Assembly: GCA_014529385.2 (NCBI GenBank)
Contig: CM043957.1
Span: forward strand, 65,578,003 to 65,642,002
Direction: 5' to 3'
Length of the DNA stretch: 64,000 bases
Source of the DNA: Adiantum capillus-veneris
Taxonomy: Eukaryota; Streptophyta; Polypodiopsida; Polypodiales; Pteridaceae
The notes beneath the pieces are model-generated. The model had not been told where the DNA came from. It saw only the letters and a program-made list of their open reading frames with translations, and did no database searches. Below are positions 1-11,049 of the stretch, one piece after another (the first letter of the stretch is position 1; every line of letters starts with the position of its first letter). The position numbers were made by a program, and so were the translations under genes.

Positions 1-1550
1 GCTTTTGGACATTCTCAAACTCTTTCCAAGTAGACTTTGAGATGCTCCCGCCCCACACTTCAACTCCATAAAGAAGAACCGGTGTCACCAATGCATCAAA
101 AAGATACTTCTTGAGAACCCAACACTTGATGTTTCCCGCATTACACATGTTCTCAAATGCATAATATTCTCTCCTTCCCGCTTCCAAGCGACGCATAGCA
201 CATTCATGCCACTTGTGATTGGATGGAACCTCAAGGCCAAGGTACTTAAAGCTCTCAACAACTTCAAGTGTCTCGTTGTTGTACACAATGCATGGCTTCT
301 CCTTATGGTTAGTTTTCACAAGCATAACCTTTGTTTTGGATTCATTTACAATCAGCCCACTATGCAAGCAAAAGTTCTCAAGGACAACCATAAGCTTTTG
401 TGCATCTTCTAAAGTGTGTGCTAGAAGCACTACATCATCCGCATACAACAAAAGCATGATTACCGCATTGCAAATAGTGACCTCTTCAATGCCTTCTTCT
501 TGCATAAAGTCAAGTACCATTTGTTCCAATTGATCGATGCATAGACCAAAGAGAGTTGGTGACAATGGACATCCTTGTTTAACCCCAATAGTGCTTACAA
601 AAATTTCTGAAATTTCTCTTCCCATGCGCAATTGACAAATCACCTTCTCATAGATTCGAGAAACCGCAAGCATAAACTCACTTGGCACTTGGAGTTCTTC
701 CATCCTTCTCCACAAATTGTTACGTGGAATCATATCAAAGGCTTTCTTAAAGTCCGCAAAACAACAATACAATCGCTTGCCTTTCAACCGACTTTCCTCC
801 ATGAGAACACGAAGAGTGACAAGATGATCAATGGTGCTATGGCATCGACGAAAACCCGCTTGTCCCTTTGCACGCTTGTCATTCTCTTCAGCCCAATCAC
901 TCAATTTCATCTCCATTATGCACCCAAACAACTTTGCCATAAGAGACCCAATCATTATAGTCCGGTAGTTGCTTACATTCTTTACATCCCCTCCTTTATG
1001 CAAAGGCTTAACCCAATTAGTACTCCAATCATAAGGAATACCATGTTGAAGTGCAAGGTTGAACATATCACACATCCACTCATGGGTAAAATCTCCCATC
1101 CATTTGATCATCTCCGGCTTGATACCTTGAAGATCTCCCGCTTTGCGAGTGGCCAACTTTTCAAGCCCACCGCATACATCCTCAATAGTAAAAAAAGACG
1201 GCATACATGGGAGTGAACCATAAAATGGCATTTTTTCAGTATTTTCTTGCTCATATAATTGCCTACAATGTGTGTACATATCCACTAGACTCAAGTTACC
1301 AAAATTCTCAATCCGCTTGCCTCTCAAGTTTCTCCAAAATCTTCCACATGCATGTGCCTTTTCTTCGACTTTAAATTCTTGTTGCTTTACTTCCCATCTT
1401 CTTCTCTTCTTTTGAATCAATGCCTTGTATGTATGCAAATGACTTTGATAGTTGTCTTTGTCCATAGTTGCATCAAGCTTTATCAAGGACTTTCGAGCAT
1501 CTTGACATTCTTTATCAAACCACCTTTTGCGTGATCTATCTTTGTTGATA

Positions 1551-1560
<10 letters not shown>
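1..1560 (-). mobile_element. Non-LTR retrotransposon (LINE), RT frame, 5'-truncated, open to window edge
   Basis: Reading the minus strand from about 1,560 to base 1 gives one frame of roughly 515 codons with no stop. It begins after the endonuclease domain with a segment containing RWFDKECQDAR, a usual linker in LINE ORF2. Reverse transcriptase blocks follow: NYRTIMIG, GQAGFRRCHSTIDH, DFKKAFD, GVKQGCPLSPTLFG and the catalytic LLYADDVVLLA (YADD at 435-446), then a thumb-like part ending in TPVLLYGVEVWG. The endonuclease half is absent: the frame runs straight into the (CT)n strand of the microsatellite at 1,549. The protein would copy element RNA at a nicked target. The blocks differ from the plant L1 at 11-12 kb but match the LINE at 29.4-32.8 kb closely, so those two share a clade, which I do not name. 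The 3' end lies outside the window. Confidence 0.88.
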
Positions 1561-1619
<59 letters not shown>

Positions 1620-1702
1620 ACTGGGGGGATAGAGAAAGAGACAGGAAGGGAGAGCGAGACAGAGCTTTAGAGAGAGGAGGAGGGAGAGCAAGACAGACAG
1701 CT

Positions 1703-1738
<36 letters not shown>

Positions 1739-1832
1739 GGGGAGGACACTGGGGAGATAGAGAAAGAGACAGGAAGGGAGAGCGAGACAAAGAGATTTAG
1801 AGAGAGGAGGAGGGAGAGCAAGACAGACATCT

Positions 1833-1864
<32 letters not shown>

Positions 1865-1926
1865 GAAGAGGGAGAGCAAGATAGAGAGCTTTAGAGAGAG
1901 AGAGAGAGAGGAGGAGGAGGAGGGGG

Positions 1927-1985
<59 letters not shown>

Positions 1986-2015
1986 CAGATAGAAAGTGCA
2001 TCAGACAAGCTGCAT

Positions 2016-2059
<44 letters not shown>

Positions 2060-2120
2060 GCAAATAGAAAGTGCACCTGGCAGGCTGTATGCCGTGAGAG
2101 AGAGAGAGAGAGAGAGAGAG
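1549..2120. repeat. (GA)n / poly-G compound minisatellite
   Basis: Long (GA)n runs are mixed with G homopolymers (36 G at 1,582-1,617; about 15 G at 1,728-1,742). A higher-order unit starting ACACTGGGG occurs at 1,618 and 1,746, a 128-bp period, with a decayed third part to about 1,910. A second unit type, with AGATAGAAAGTGCA or AAATAGAAAGTGCA cores, occurs near 1,985 and 2,063 between pure GA runs. It forms the 5' boundary of the LINE to its left. Reading frames here are only Ser-Leu or Arg-Glu repeats. Confidence 0.93.
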
Positions 2121-4589
2121 TAATTTTCTTGATCTTCTTTTGTGAAATTTGTCAAGGGTGAAGAACTTGAGGGTAAGAGGGGCCATGCTGCCGCCGAAGG
2201 CGGCGCCGTTTTACTAGTTGTATTTATTATTCAGCTATTTTAATAACTTACTTTGCATCCATAGTCAAATATATAGACCTACTTAAATTTTAATCGATAG
2301 TTTTGATGTTCTCTAAAATATCCACAAGATTCACAGATATCAATTTTTATTAAACCTCAAGCATCATAGCATGATAAATGCAAGTTATCTTTGGACAATA
2401 TAAATGTGTATTTTCAAATTAAGATACATGAAATTGATTGCATACATACAATGCACACCCAATGAAGGATGTCTTTTGTACGCAATTAAGGATACCTCAC
2501 ACCAATCAAACCAAGGATCTATGTCTACCCAATACTCCAGTATAAGGCAATAGACCCTTGCTTAACATGGAACATATAAACTTTCAAGAACTAAGCAGGA
2601 CTCTTGGCTCCATCGAATCGTTTATAAAGTAGCATGCGGGAGCAAGCAACATGTAAATTACATGTGTTTCTTAAATACAAACAATCTCAAGTGCCTCCAA
2701 CTTTGTTCATAAATCTTCATAGGTATTAGCTACAAACCACACTCAACCCACAATTCAAAGAATTGAAGACTAGTGGCTCAATAGCCTTAGGCTAGCCTGT
2801 GAGGAAAGAAGATCGTTCCTAAACTAAGGACCTTCTTTCCAAAAGGACCTTCCTAGCCAGCAGGGAGTTCTAAGCACTCCAAATATTTCTCAAAAAGCTA
2901 AAAATGGGCCTAATCATCTACTCTATATAGTGATGACATAGCCCGTTGGGCATTGAGTGGCCCACCGAGCAAAGAAAAAGCCCGACAGGTTTACACTTAG
3001 AGCAGGTTCAAGCCGGTCATTACAAAAATTGTGTGAATATAAATGTGACTACAACATAAGTTATTTTGTTAACACACATTATTAATGTGTAACGCATTTT
3101 TGAAGACGTTAATGAAATCCCTAACCTCTAGATATGCATATGATTTGGTTTTATTCCGTTTTTTTAGTATGCTTTGTTTGAATTTTTCAAGTTGGATGAA
3201 TAAGCTTGAATGCTTTCATCCATTTCGCTCTTCAGTGACAAGACAAGGTCATGTAACAACAAAGAATGTTGGGCCGCAATGTACAATCAAATAGATTTTT
3301 GTCCCCACCACTGTAGTATCTTTTATGTTGCTTCTAGTCATCATGTGAAATGTCACGACAAAGTCCCTAAGTTATATAGACCATTTTGAGAACATAGTAT
3401 CGGAAACAATTTCAATGGCCAGGAATTGTTGGGTATTTAGAATGACTTGTTAAGGCTACAAGTGTTGCTAAACAACATTAACTGATGGTTGTTTATGCAT
3501 ATAGCAAGGGTATGTACTGTTAATGAAAATGTTTCACTGTTTGTACCTAGAAGTGACTTATGTTTCACATTCTATTATGATTCAAACATTTCAGCAAGGC
3601 TTGCAAATGATTGCAGTATAAAGTATTTAGTTTCTTTTTAGAACTATTTACACTCCTCTTTCATGTGTTCTATGAGCATCATATTCTTCATAAGTATTGG
3701 TAAGTATGGTCATGGATATGCACATTTGGATCTCTTTTTGCTAAATGCATGTACACTAGGTATTATGGGCCCTAGTGTTCAGGAAAGACTGATTTGGAAC
3801 GGCATGCACATTCATGACATAAATCTAAAAATCACCACTAGAGGTCATGGCTCTCTTTGGGTGCTTGTGGATCTTTCAAGCTAACCAAGATGGTTATTTA
3901 AAACATTGTTGATTTCTCAGCCATGTTGTAAGGCACTATGATCTTTGTTTACTAGTCATTTTGGAAGACTGTCTCTAAACGATGGGAAAACATACCTCAA
4001 TATTGTCATCTATCCAAAAAAGATAGACATATTTATAAGTGTAATTATGTGCTAAAGGATATGCAAAGTGTGTATGTTAGCATCAAGCAATCCATTAGAA
4101 AGCATAGATCTCTCTAGTTGGAGTTTTCTTACCATAAAGCAAATCAAGTTTGCGACTAATTTTAGTCTCTTCATGTTTCAATCGTTTTCTCAAACTCGAA
4201 CACTAGTTATGGTGGGGTTGTTTACAAATGCGATAAGATGACAAGTCAAGGACTTAAGCTTTGCTGATGAGTTACGTCAACATGCTACTTTCATGGAAAG
4301 TGAGAAGAGGTATTCTTTGCAACACCTCATTGCAGTAACTCATTTAGTATACTCAAGTGAGTTCTAAATAGAGTCTATACGCTATGTCAAATATGGTCCA
4401 ATTACAAAAAAATGGTTGTAAAGGGACAACAATGTGGATAATCAAGATGTTGTTCTATTCAACCTCCTACTGCACCATGTTCTAATCGAAAGGACAAATG
4501 GGTCCATGAGGGATGCCGCTGCCACAATCATTGATGCTATCACCACTTTTGTTTTAGAGGAAAAAAGTGCTTCTCCAAGAGGGGAGTAA
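2121..4589. other. AT-rich intergenic sequence, no gene recognised
   Basis: No frame here resembles a protein family I know. Frames of about 70 codons at 3,085-3,294 and 3,663-3,884 have no recognisable motif. A GC-rich self-complementary patch lies at 2,188-2,210. The last few hundred bases before 4,590 may be decayed retroelement coding sequence, because they end in a purine-rich tract followed by an LTR-like start. Confidence 0.5.
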
Positions 4590-4748
4590 TGTCAAGCCAG
4601 GGGTAAGACCAAGAGGGCCAAGAGCTAGGGCTAGGGATCACATGCAGTCAAGGGGTCCCATATTTAGTAGGCTAGGAGCCTATATATGGTGAGGTTGGGT
4701 GGTGAGTTGCATGCGTGAGTCCCCATGGTCTTAGACTCCTCCTTTGCA
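4590..4748 (+). mobile_element. LTR-like remnant (3' side) of a short-LTR element
   Basis: A purine tract AGAGGGGAGTAA (4,579-4,589 region) is followed by TGTCAAGCCAGGGGTAAGACC, the layout of a polypurine tract and 3' LTR start. A TATATATGG box lies near 4,680. The start matches the LTR at 57,813 (TGTCAGGCCAATGGTAGGACC), and both share a TATA-like box followed by GAGGTTGGG. The right end, CA near 4,748, is a guess. No target duplication was found. Confidence 0.4.
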
Positions 4749-4959
4749 ATGTAAAAAAAGGAGAGGTACTTGGCAAGTGTTGTGAATGGTAGAACGGGAC
4801 AAGGTTGTGATGCAAAACTCCCAGTGAGCATCGAAGAAGCGAGAGCATGCCAACAATAACTATGGACAACTGAGGCATGGCAGGGTGCTATGGGGCATGG
4901 AGAATCCCCTTGCCTATTGAAATTTTCATTGTGGTGTGGAATTTGAGACAATTTAAATG

Positions 4960-7000
4960 AAAATTTGATAGGCTATTAAGGGCTTGGAATCTCAACAAGA
5001 AATTAATTCATTTTAGTTGTGTAGACCCAGTAGGTGAGACAAGATAGTCACAACGTTTTCATTGCTTGGCATCTTACAAGATACCTTGTTTATCACCAAG
5101 CATCAAAATCACAAAAATCAACACCTATTCACCACAGGGAAGGATCAAAGTGGGATCCAAAAGATAGATATGGTCAAAGTTCAAAAAACAGGACCATAAA
5201 CTAGGAAATTGGGTTACAAATCCTTAGTTCAAAATGTCACCCAACACGGATTTTGATCCATGTATTTTTGGACTAGAACCCAACCCCCATGAGTCTAGAT
5301 CCAAAATTTCAAGCCATTTAAACACAAATATTCTTGAAAGGATCCCAAAATTATCGTTTATAGAAAAAGTGCAAAATTGACTTAGACTGCAAACCATAGA
5401 TCCAAATCACAAACGTTTGCACCAATAGCATCCTTTGATCATGTTGAATTAGTTGGTGCAAAGATCACTCAAAAATGTGTTCCAACATGGATCGTGATCC
5501 ATGTACCTCTAGCCCAAAAATGACATGAATCAATTTTTCTTAGTGCCTATAGTTGCCTTAGACAATCTAGTGAAGTTTGGTCAAATTTGAATCTCTTCTG
5601 CTTAAGTTATGCTCATTTTTTATTTTATGGTCAAGTTTGCACTAAAGTGACTTTCTCGACAATTTTTTGATCAGATTTTGGACACTAAAAGGCTATTACT
5701 TTGGTAGCAAGATGCCTCATTGACATGCACAAAAGGAGTGGAAAGCAGTTACGCTCCTTACAAGATAGTCGACATCTTGCCTAATAAAAAGGCCCATGTC
5801 ACAAAACAAATACTTGCAAATATCTTCATCAAAAACTTCCAAGCAGCCGATGGAACCAAAGTGAAGACCACAATCACACACAACCACAAGTCCAGAGAAG
5901 CCTACATGCCACATACACTCAGGGATATCATCAAATTGTTGAGCGATGTCCCAGATTTGACATGACAAATGACTTGCAAGATTTTAAAGATGATTTCACT
6001 TACATTGAAGCATTTGATGACATCAACAAAGTAGAACACCCTTGGGAGGTGTTCCTTGAAGGGATTGAAAAAATTAGATGGAACTTGGATACAAAGGCAC
6101 CCTACTAATGTTTTCATCCTCACATTATATGCAGACGTTTGAAGAAGCATTCATGTGATGAGTTTCTTCTAGATGGACTCCACCATTTTCAACCCAATGA
6201 CAAAGGATCTTTACGCAAGAGACACTGCTTATCAAAGCATGCAACTGAAACAAGTTCAACAAAGTCATCAAGACCTTGGAGAAAAGACAATTTGACTACT
6301 AAAGGCATTCTCCAACTTTTACAAGGGCATGCAATGGCTAGGAAGGGGAGAGTCTGTGGGCTGATGCAACTGAGAGACACTCTCCTAGTTAGACACTATC
6401 CCAAGCCACATCTTTTATGTAATATATCTTAGTTTTCACAAAGAATTGTAAATGAGAATATGTAATCTTGATTCAAAGAAGCTATAAAAACTATGAGTTT
6501 TAATATTTGATTATGTACTCAAGTGTAGCTAGCCTTCCTCAAAGGCAAGTATATGGCTAAATTTGGCATGAATCTCTCACTCCCTCTTGAATGAATTTCA
6601 AGGAAGAAGAGGGCTCTTTTTATAGGTGAATGTGAATCTTGATTAGGGTGGGATTAAGTGCTAATTGCAATTAACCTTTTCAAAGATGATGGTGCAGTGA
6701 TGATGAAGCCTTCTCCCCACCACCTTGGTTTTTTGCATGATGCCGAAGTGATGACTAGGCCTAAAAGATGACCCTATCCATGTAGGTGGCTACCTTAGCT
6801 AAGATCCAAGTAGGTGATAATTGCTAAGTGATAATGTACAAGGGTAAAAAACATCAGTGATGGTGTTAATAAAGCTAGAAAACGTTAGTAGTGCTAGTTT
6901 TGAGTGCATGTGAGTGTTTCAGAGCCATGAGTGACCCCATTTAAGCCCCTTGGGCCATACTTATTTGTCATAGTGCCATTTTTTGGCACTAAAAATAGAG
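4960..7000. other. Unassigned intergenic sequence
   Basis: Frames of about 80-100 codons occur at 5,720-5,965 and 6,139-6,432 on the plus strand, in related positions and separated by stops. They could be the wreck of one older open frame, but I recognise no domain. The rest is AT-rich with no RNA gene or repeat structure visible to me. Confidence 0.4.
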
Positions 7001-7890
7001 AAGAGAGAAATGGTGTTAATGAGTCACCGCGACGAATGTCTGTAGCATAGCGATTTGGCACTAACATAATGTCAATGCTCAGGGAAGTGACTTGAATGGG
7101 GCACGAAGACACTTTGAGATCGTCAATCTCAAGAAGTGAACCTAACAAGCCAACGCAACAGCTCAACAAGAAAATCAATCACTCAATGAATAGGGAAACC
7201 TGTCTATGTTCTTTCTCACAACTCTAGGTCATCACACCATTTCGGCACTCGAACGGACTCGAAATACAACGAAACTTTAGGAGGAGGTCTAAAACACTTA
7301 GGGGTACTATCCTATCAAGTCTAACTGCAATCCAACAAGGTACCAAAATCACGATCCATCATGAAAAAGGTCATGAAAACTGCAACAAATCATTCCAGAA
7401 ATGTCTCCCTATGGTCTAGGAACACTCTCCTATGGTCAAAACGACCAAAAACAGTGATTTAAGCACTCAAATCTGCAGATTATGCTCACTAATGCGTAGT
7501 CCCGAACCTCAACAAAGCTGACAATGCTTATACTTGAATGAAAGAGAAAATAAAGAGAAACACAATGCACAGTTTGGAATTGAAAATGGATTACCCAATC
7601 ATTAGTTGCGATGATTACAAGTTGAAGAATCTTCGTAGCTTGAGCGTACGTACAGCAGAGCTCTTTTCTTCTCTAAAGATAAGCCTCCTTTCACGTTAAA
7701 TTTATTGACCTTTATAGCCAGGGATTTCTAAATGGCCAATGACCAGTTCACATGGACTTTTACAAATGTCATGATAGCATTACAACTCAGGAAATTGACC
7801 TGCTACTATGGAATTAGGATTTACACATAGTATCACTACATTAGCTCAAAAAACTAATAGAGTAAAATGTGGTGTCTGGCTACGTGTCCA
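7000..7890 (-). mobile_element. Putative Ty3/gypsy-type LTR remnant
   Basis: On the minus strand, TCAAGGGACGACAC (7,909-7,922) is followed by a purine tract AGGAAGGAGGGGC and then TGGACACG starting at 7,890, which looks like a 3' LTR start. The same 14 bases directly precede the polypurine tract of the gypsy element at 55.43-55.46 kb, which suggests a related family. A TATAAAG box lies at about 7,711-7,717 on the minus strand. The far (left) end could not be placed. Confidence 0.4.
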
Positions 7891-7959
7891 GCCCCTCCTT
7901 CCTAGCTCGTGTCGTCCCTTGATACGACCTTGTGCAGTCTTGTCATAGGGTTGTCTTCA

Positions 7960-8420
7960 ACTTTGTTTCAAGGTTGGTATTTAGCGTGGGAAGTGCTTTG
8001 TCATTGATGATGCTCCCCCTCCTTGAGTGCTTCATATCTCTTGTCGCATGGTTGATGCATGTGTTGGATTTTAGTTTTTGAGGCAATTTTGTATCTTGTT
8101 GCTCATTCTTCTTCTTGTTGCCACTTTTTTTCCGTAAAGAGTTCTTTTGATGTTTCTGTCTTTGTCATTGACTTGCAATATTTCACTAGCTTCAGCACTA
8201 TGGAACTGTTTATTTTTTGTTGTTGAGAGATTTTTTGCTGAAGTTATCATTGTTTTCTATTGTCTTTGTATGACATTCTTTGCCCTCCCATTGATTGTTA
8301 ACTTTGTCTTCAAGGTTGGTCTTTAGCTTTGGAAGAGCTTTGGCGTTGATGACACTCCCCCCTTCCTTGAGTGATTCATATCTGCCATGTTGTTGATACG
8401 TGACTTGATCTTTGATTATC
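7960..8420. repeat. Diverged tandem duplication, about 330-bp period
   Basis: The block around 7,964-8,050 recurs around 8,297-8,400. Both contain a CAAGGTTGGT core, a GGAAG..GCTTTG core, and CTCCCCC..CCTTGAGTG..TTCATATCT. Divergence is high. In the minus strand both could encode a similar short peptide, but the first copy carries stops. It may belong to the internal region of the element whose LTR lies to the left. Confidence 0.5.
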
Positions 8421-8650
8421 AACGAAAATTTTCTTCTCATTGCGCAGTCTTCTCATTGTTTTCAATCTTGACCATCGTGAAGAGGGATTTTCATGTTTTT
8501 GAGTTTGTAGAACCGATCCTCTTTGTGGCGTGAACTTTATGCTTTTCATGTCCACTGAAATTTGAGTTGTCTGCAATAGTCTCGGGGGGTCCACCTCTCT
8601 GTATGTAAGTATACCATGAGAGTTCAACAAGAGGGGTTCAACAAATGCCG

Positions 8651-9724
8651 TAATGTACTACCCTTTCACTTTCATACATAGCGATTGCCAACGGGGTATA
8701 CTTGGTAGGATACACAAGCAAGGTCAGTCATTCCAAGGAGAGGTGGATATGAACAGGACAAGGGAGTAGAGTGCAACCCTAGGAATCCCTGAATATCTCT
8801 ATAGTAAATAAGATATAGATACACATTAGGTAGAGGAGTGCTCACATATCTCGGTCTGTAAATGTAAATTTTCTGATTGAAAATAAAAAATCGTAGTTGA
8901 AATTCCATTGGACCTTGGTTTTCAAGGTTAAAAGGGGACGTTTTAGCTTCCACTGTGAAACATTTAGAGTGCATGGAAAACTATCATCTCATCTGCTGCC
9001 GAATTTTTCCGATCCTTGACATTTTTTACGTGGTTTGTTCTGGCTCTTTACAATCAGCAAACAACCTTCTCCATCACCAGCAGGCAGGCAAGGAGAGTGC
9101 ATGGTGTAGAGAAAGGACACTCGGTGTCTGTTCCATGGAAAACTCGCAACCCCATGGTGAGGCTGGTAGCCATGGTGAGAGCCAATTTCCAAGGGAACGG
9201 ACATTGAGTGTCCTTTCTTGACCGTCAAGAGTAAGGAGCAGGGAGGCCATTAGAAGCGAGAAGTTGCAGTGTGCACTTGCAAGAATTTGCAAGAGTTTGG
9301 CTAACAATATACAGTATTACGACTGCTGAGGTGTCAACACCTCAAGCCATTTCAATTTCTTACTTGCGAGCATCTCATTGGAGGCGCAAGATATGGTTTC
9401 TACATGCTGACATGTTACAAATCTAATGGTTGTAGCGTCGCATTTTGCTCAATAAAGTGGTGTCAATGGACGGTGCAGACTCCACGCCCCTACAACTGTT
9501 ATGGATAAGGGATATGTGCATTTATTACTCAAGTGCTCATTATGAGCTATGGCCACTTATGCCGGCCGATCAATGTGTAATTATTTTGAGCATTGAAGAA
9601 TCTATAAATAAATACGTTCAAGAGGGAAATGCTCGGGGGAGATTGTGCCTTTCTTCTCTCCTCTTTCCTCTTCTCTCTCGTCGTGGTGGTGTGGCACTCT
9701 GCTATAGGAGGCGCATCTGCATGT

Positions 9725-9792
<68 letters not shown>

Positions 9793-9914
9793 CTCATAGC
9801 TTCGATTTCGTGCTTGTGGATGTGCCAGATATGCAAATCTGTCAATTTTATGGATTGTATTATGTTATTCTTGATATCTGTAGGGCTCTAGAGCCATGCT
9901 CCCGTTTGTAGCAC
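8651..9914 (+). repeat. Dispersed repeat copy A (uninterrupted)
   Basis: About 1.26 kb that is highly similar to 28,225-29,370 plus 32,828-32,980 (copy B). Homology starts at TAATGTACTAC and ends at TTTGTAGCAC. Inside are a hairpin (9,112-9,216), a TATAAATA box at 9,603-9,610 followed by a pyrimidine-rich stretch, and a (CT)n tract. The TATA box plus CT-rich leader looks promoter-like, so the repeat could be a solo LTR or a non-autonomous element. I could not identify its family and found no target duplication. Confidence 0.8.
9726..9790 (+). repeat. (CT)n microsatellite, empty-site counterpart
   Basis: A perfect (CT)n run of about 65 bases inside repeat A. The same position in repeat B (29,315-29,370) holds a LINE insertion, so this tract represents the unoccupied state. 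Confidence 0.95.
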
Positions 9915-10676
9915 AAAGGTGGCCCCCGAATACGTGTCTGGCCAGGTGGACGCCCATTCGGTCAATCCTCAAACAAATGGTCACCTCAAAAAGTAGGAGA
10001 CAGAGTCTCTTCTTTGGACTCTTGTGGAGAGGACTTATGTGTCTTCCCCTAGGTCCCATAGCCCTTCGTTTTTCATGTAGTGCACACCTCCACATGGGTT
10101 ATTAGGCCCCATTTTCTTGAATCATCACCCACTTGTCCATTGAATAATATTTCCAATGTCTTCTAGACCTTCCACCTTAGCAAATATAATCATTCCATAT
10201 CCTCACCATAATTCAAAGGTGAGGACAAGCGTGTGTCCTCTTCCTCTTAAGTTTAATTTTAATTATAGAGATGGCCCTTGAATCCTTGTCCACTTCTCCT
10301 AGACTAGATTCCTCTTCTTTTAGGTATATACAAATAAAATCCTACTAGTAGAAATATGAGAAAATTATGAGAAACATATAAAAGGTATTTATATTAAGAA
10401 TTACATTAGCTATAGAATCTATTGAGAGTATGAGATAATAGTGAGATGGTAGAATGAAAGCACCAATTCTTTTTTCCCACTAGCAAAGTAGAAATATGTT
10501 CCCTTAAGATAAATACTAGGATGCGGTAGAAAGCTTATACTTTATAGTTAAAAATTCATATGTACATTTATGGAAAATATTCTCATGCATCTAAAAGTCA
10601 AGAATTAATCTCTTCGCACTCGTTCCCACTATGTACGTGCCATAGCACGACAACCGTGATGATTAAAAATGTCGAC
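9915..10676. other. AT-rich intergenic sequence
   Basis: No gene, RNA or repeat structure recognised. A frame at 9,896-10,105 has no known domain. Confidence 0.4.
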
Positions 10677-10829
10677 TCAAATATCCCAAATTTTGGGGGC
10701 GGAAAGGGGGATCTAAGATCTCCCCAATCATCCACGCGTGTGTGGATGATTGGGGCACTCCTCTGCCTCCCTTTTTTCCATATTTGGAGCTCTCGCCCAC
10801 TTTTTTGCACATAATTTGGGATATTTTGA
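10677..10829. mobile_element. MITE-like fold-back element
   Basis: The ends are near-perfect inverted repeats of about 16 bases (TCAAATATCCCAAATT at left, its complement with one extra base at right). Inside is a perfect 14-bp stem, CCCCAATCATCCAC at 10,722-10,735 pairing with 10,742-10,755 across a 6-base loop. No coding capacity. No clear target duplication was seen, so the assignment is tentative. Confidence 0.4.
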
Positions 10830-11049
10830 TGATAAATAGACTAAATTTGACCGAATCGATGATAATAAGAAAAAATCTTGATGATATTTGTTTAAAATTT
10901 GACTATTAGATAATGATAACAAAAAGTGAGCGATGGGCTCCTCTGCATTTTTTTTCTTTTGAAGAACTACTTGAAATGAATTAAAAAGGAGAAAAAATGC
11001 AAACACCCCTAACTGAATTACATGCCTCCTTCTTTGCCATCTGAGGACT

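Noticed and set aside
632-1216. 194-codon plus-strand frame
   Set aside because: It lies opposite the LINE reverse transcriptase, which has clear motifs on the minus strand; the plus-strand product has none.
1553-2186. Arg-Glu, Gly and Ser-Leu repeat frames on both strands
   Set aside because: They are translations of (GA)n, (CT)n and poly-G DNA.
9723-9911. Leu-Ser-rich frames, and the same at 29,167-29,404 and 57,915-58,331
   Set aside because: Microsatellite translations without any domain.
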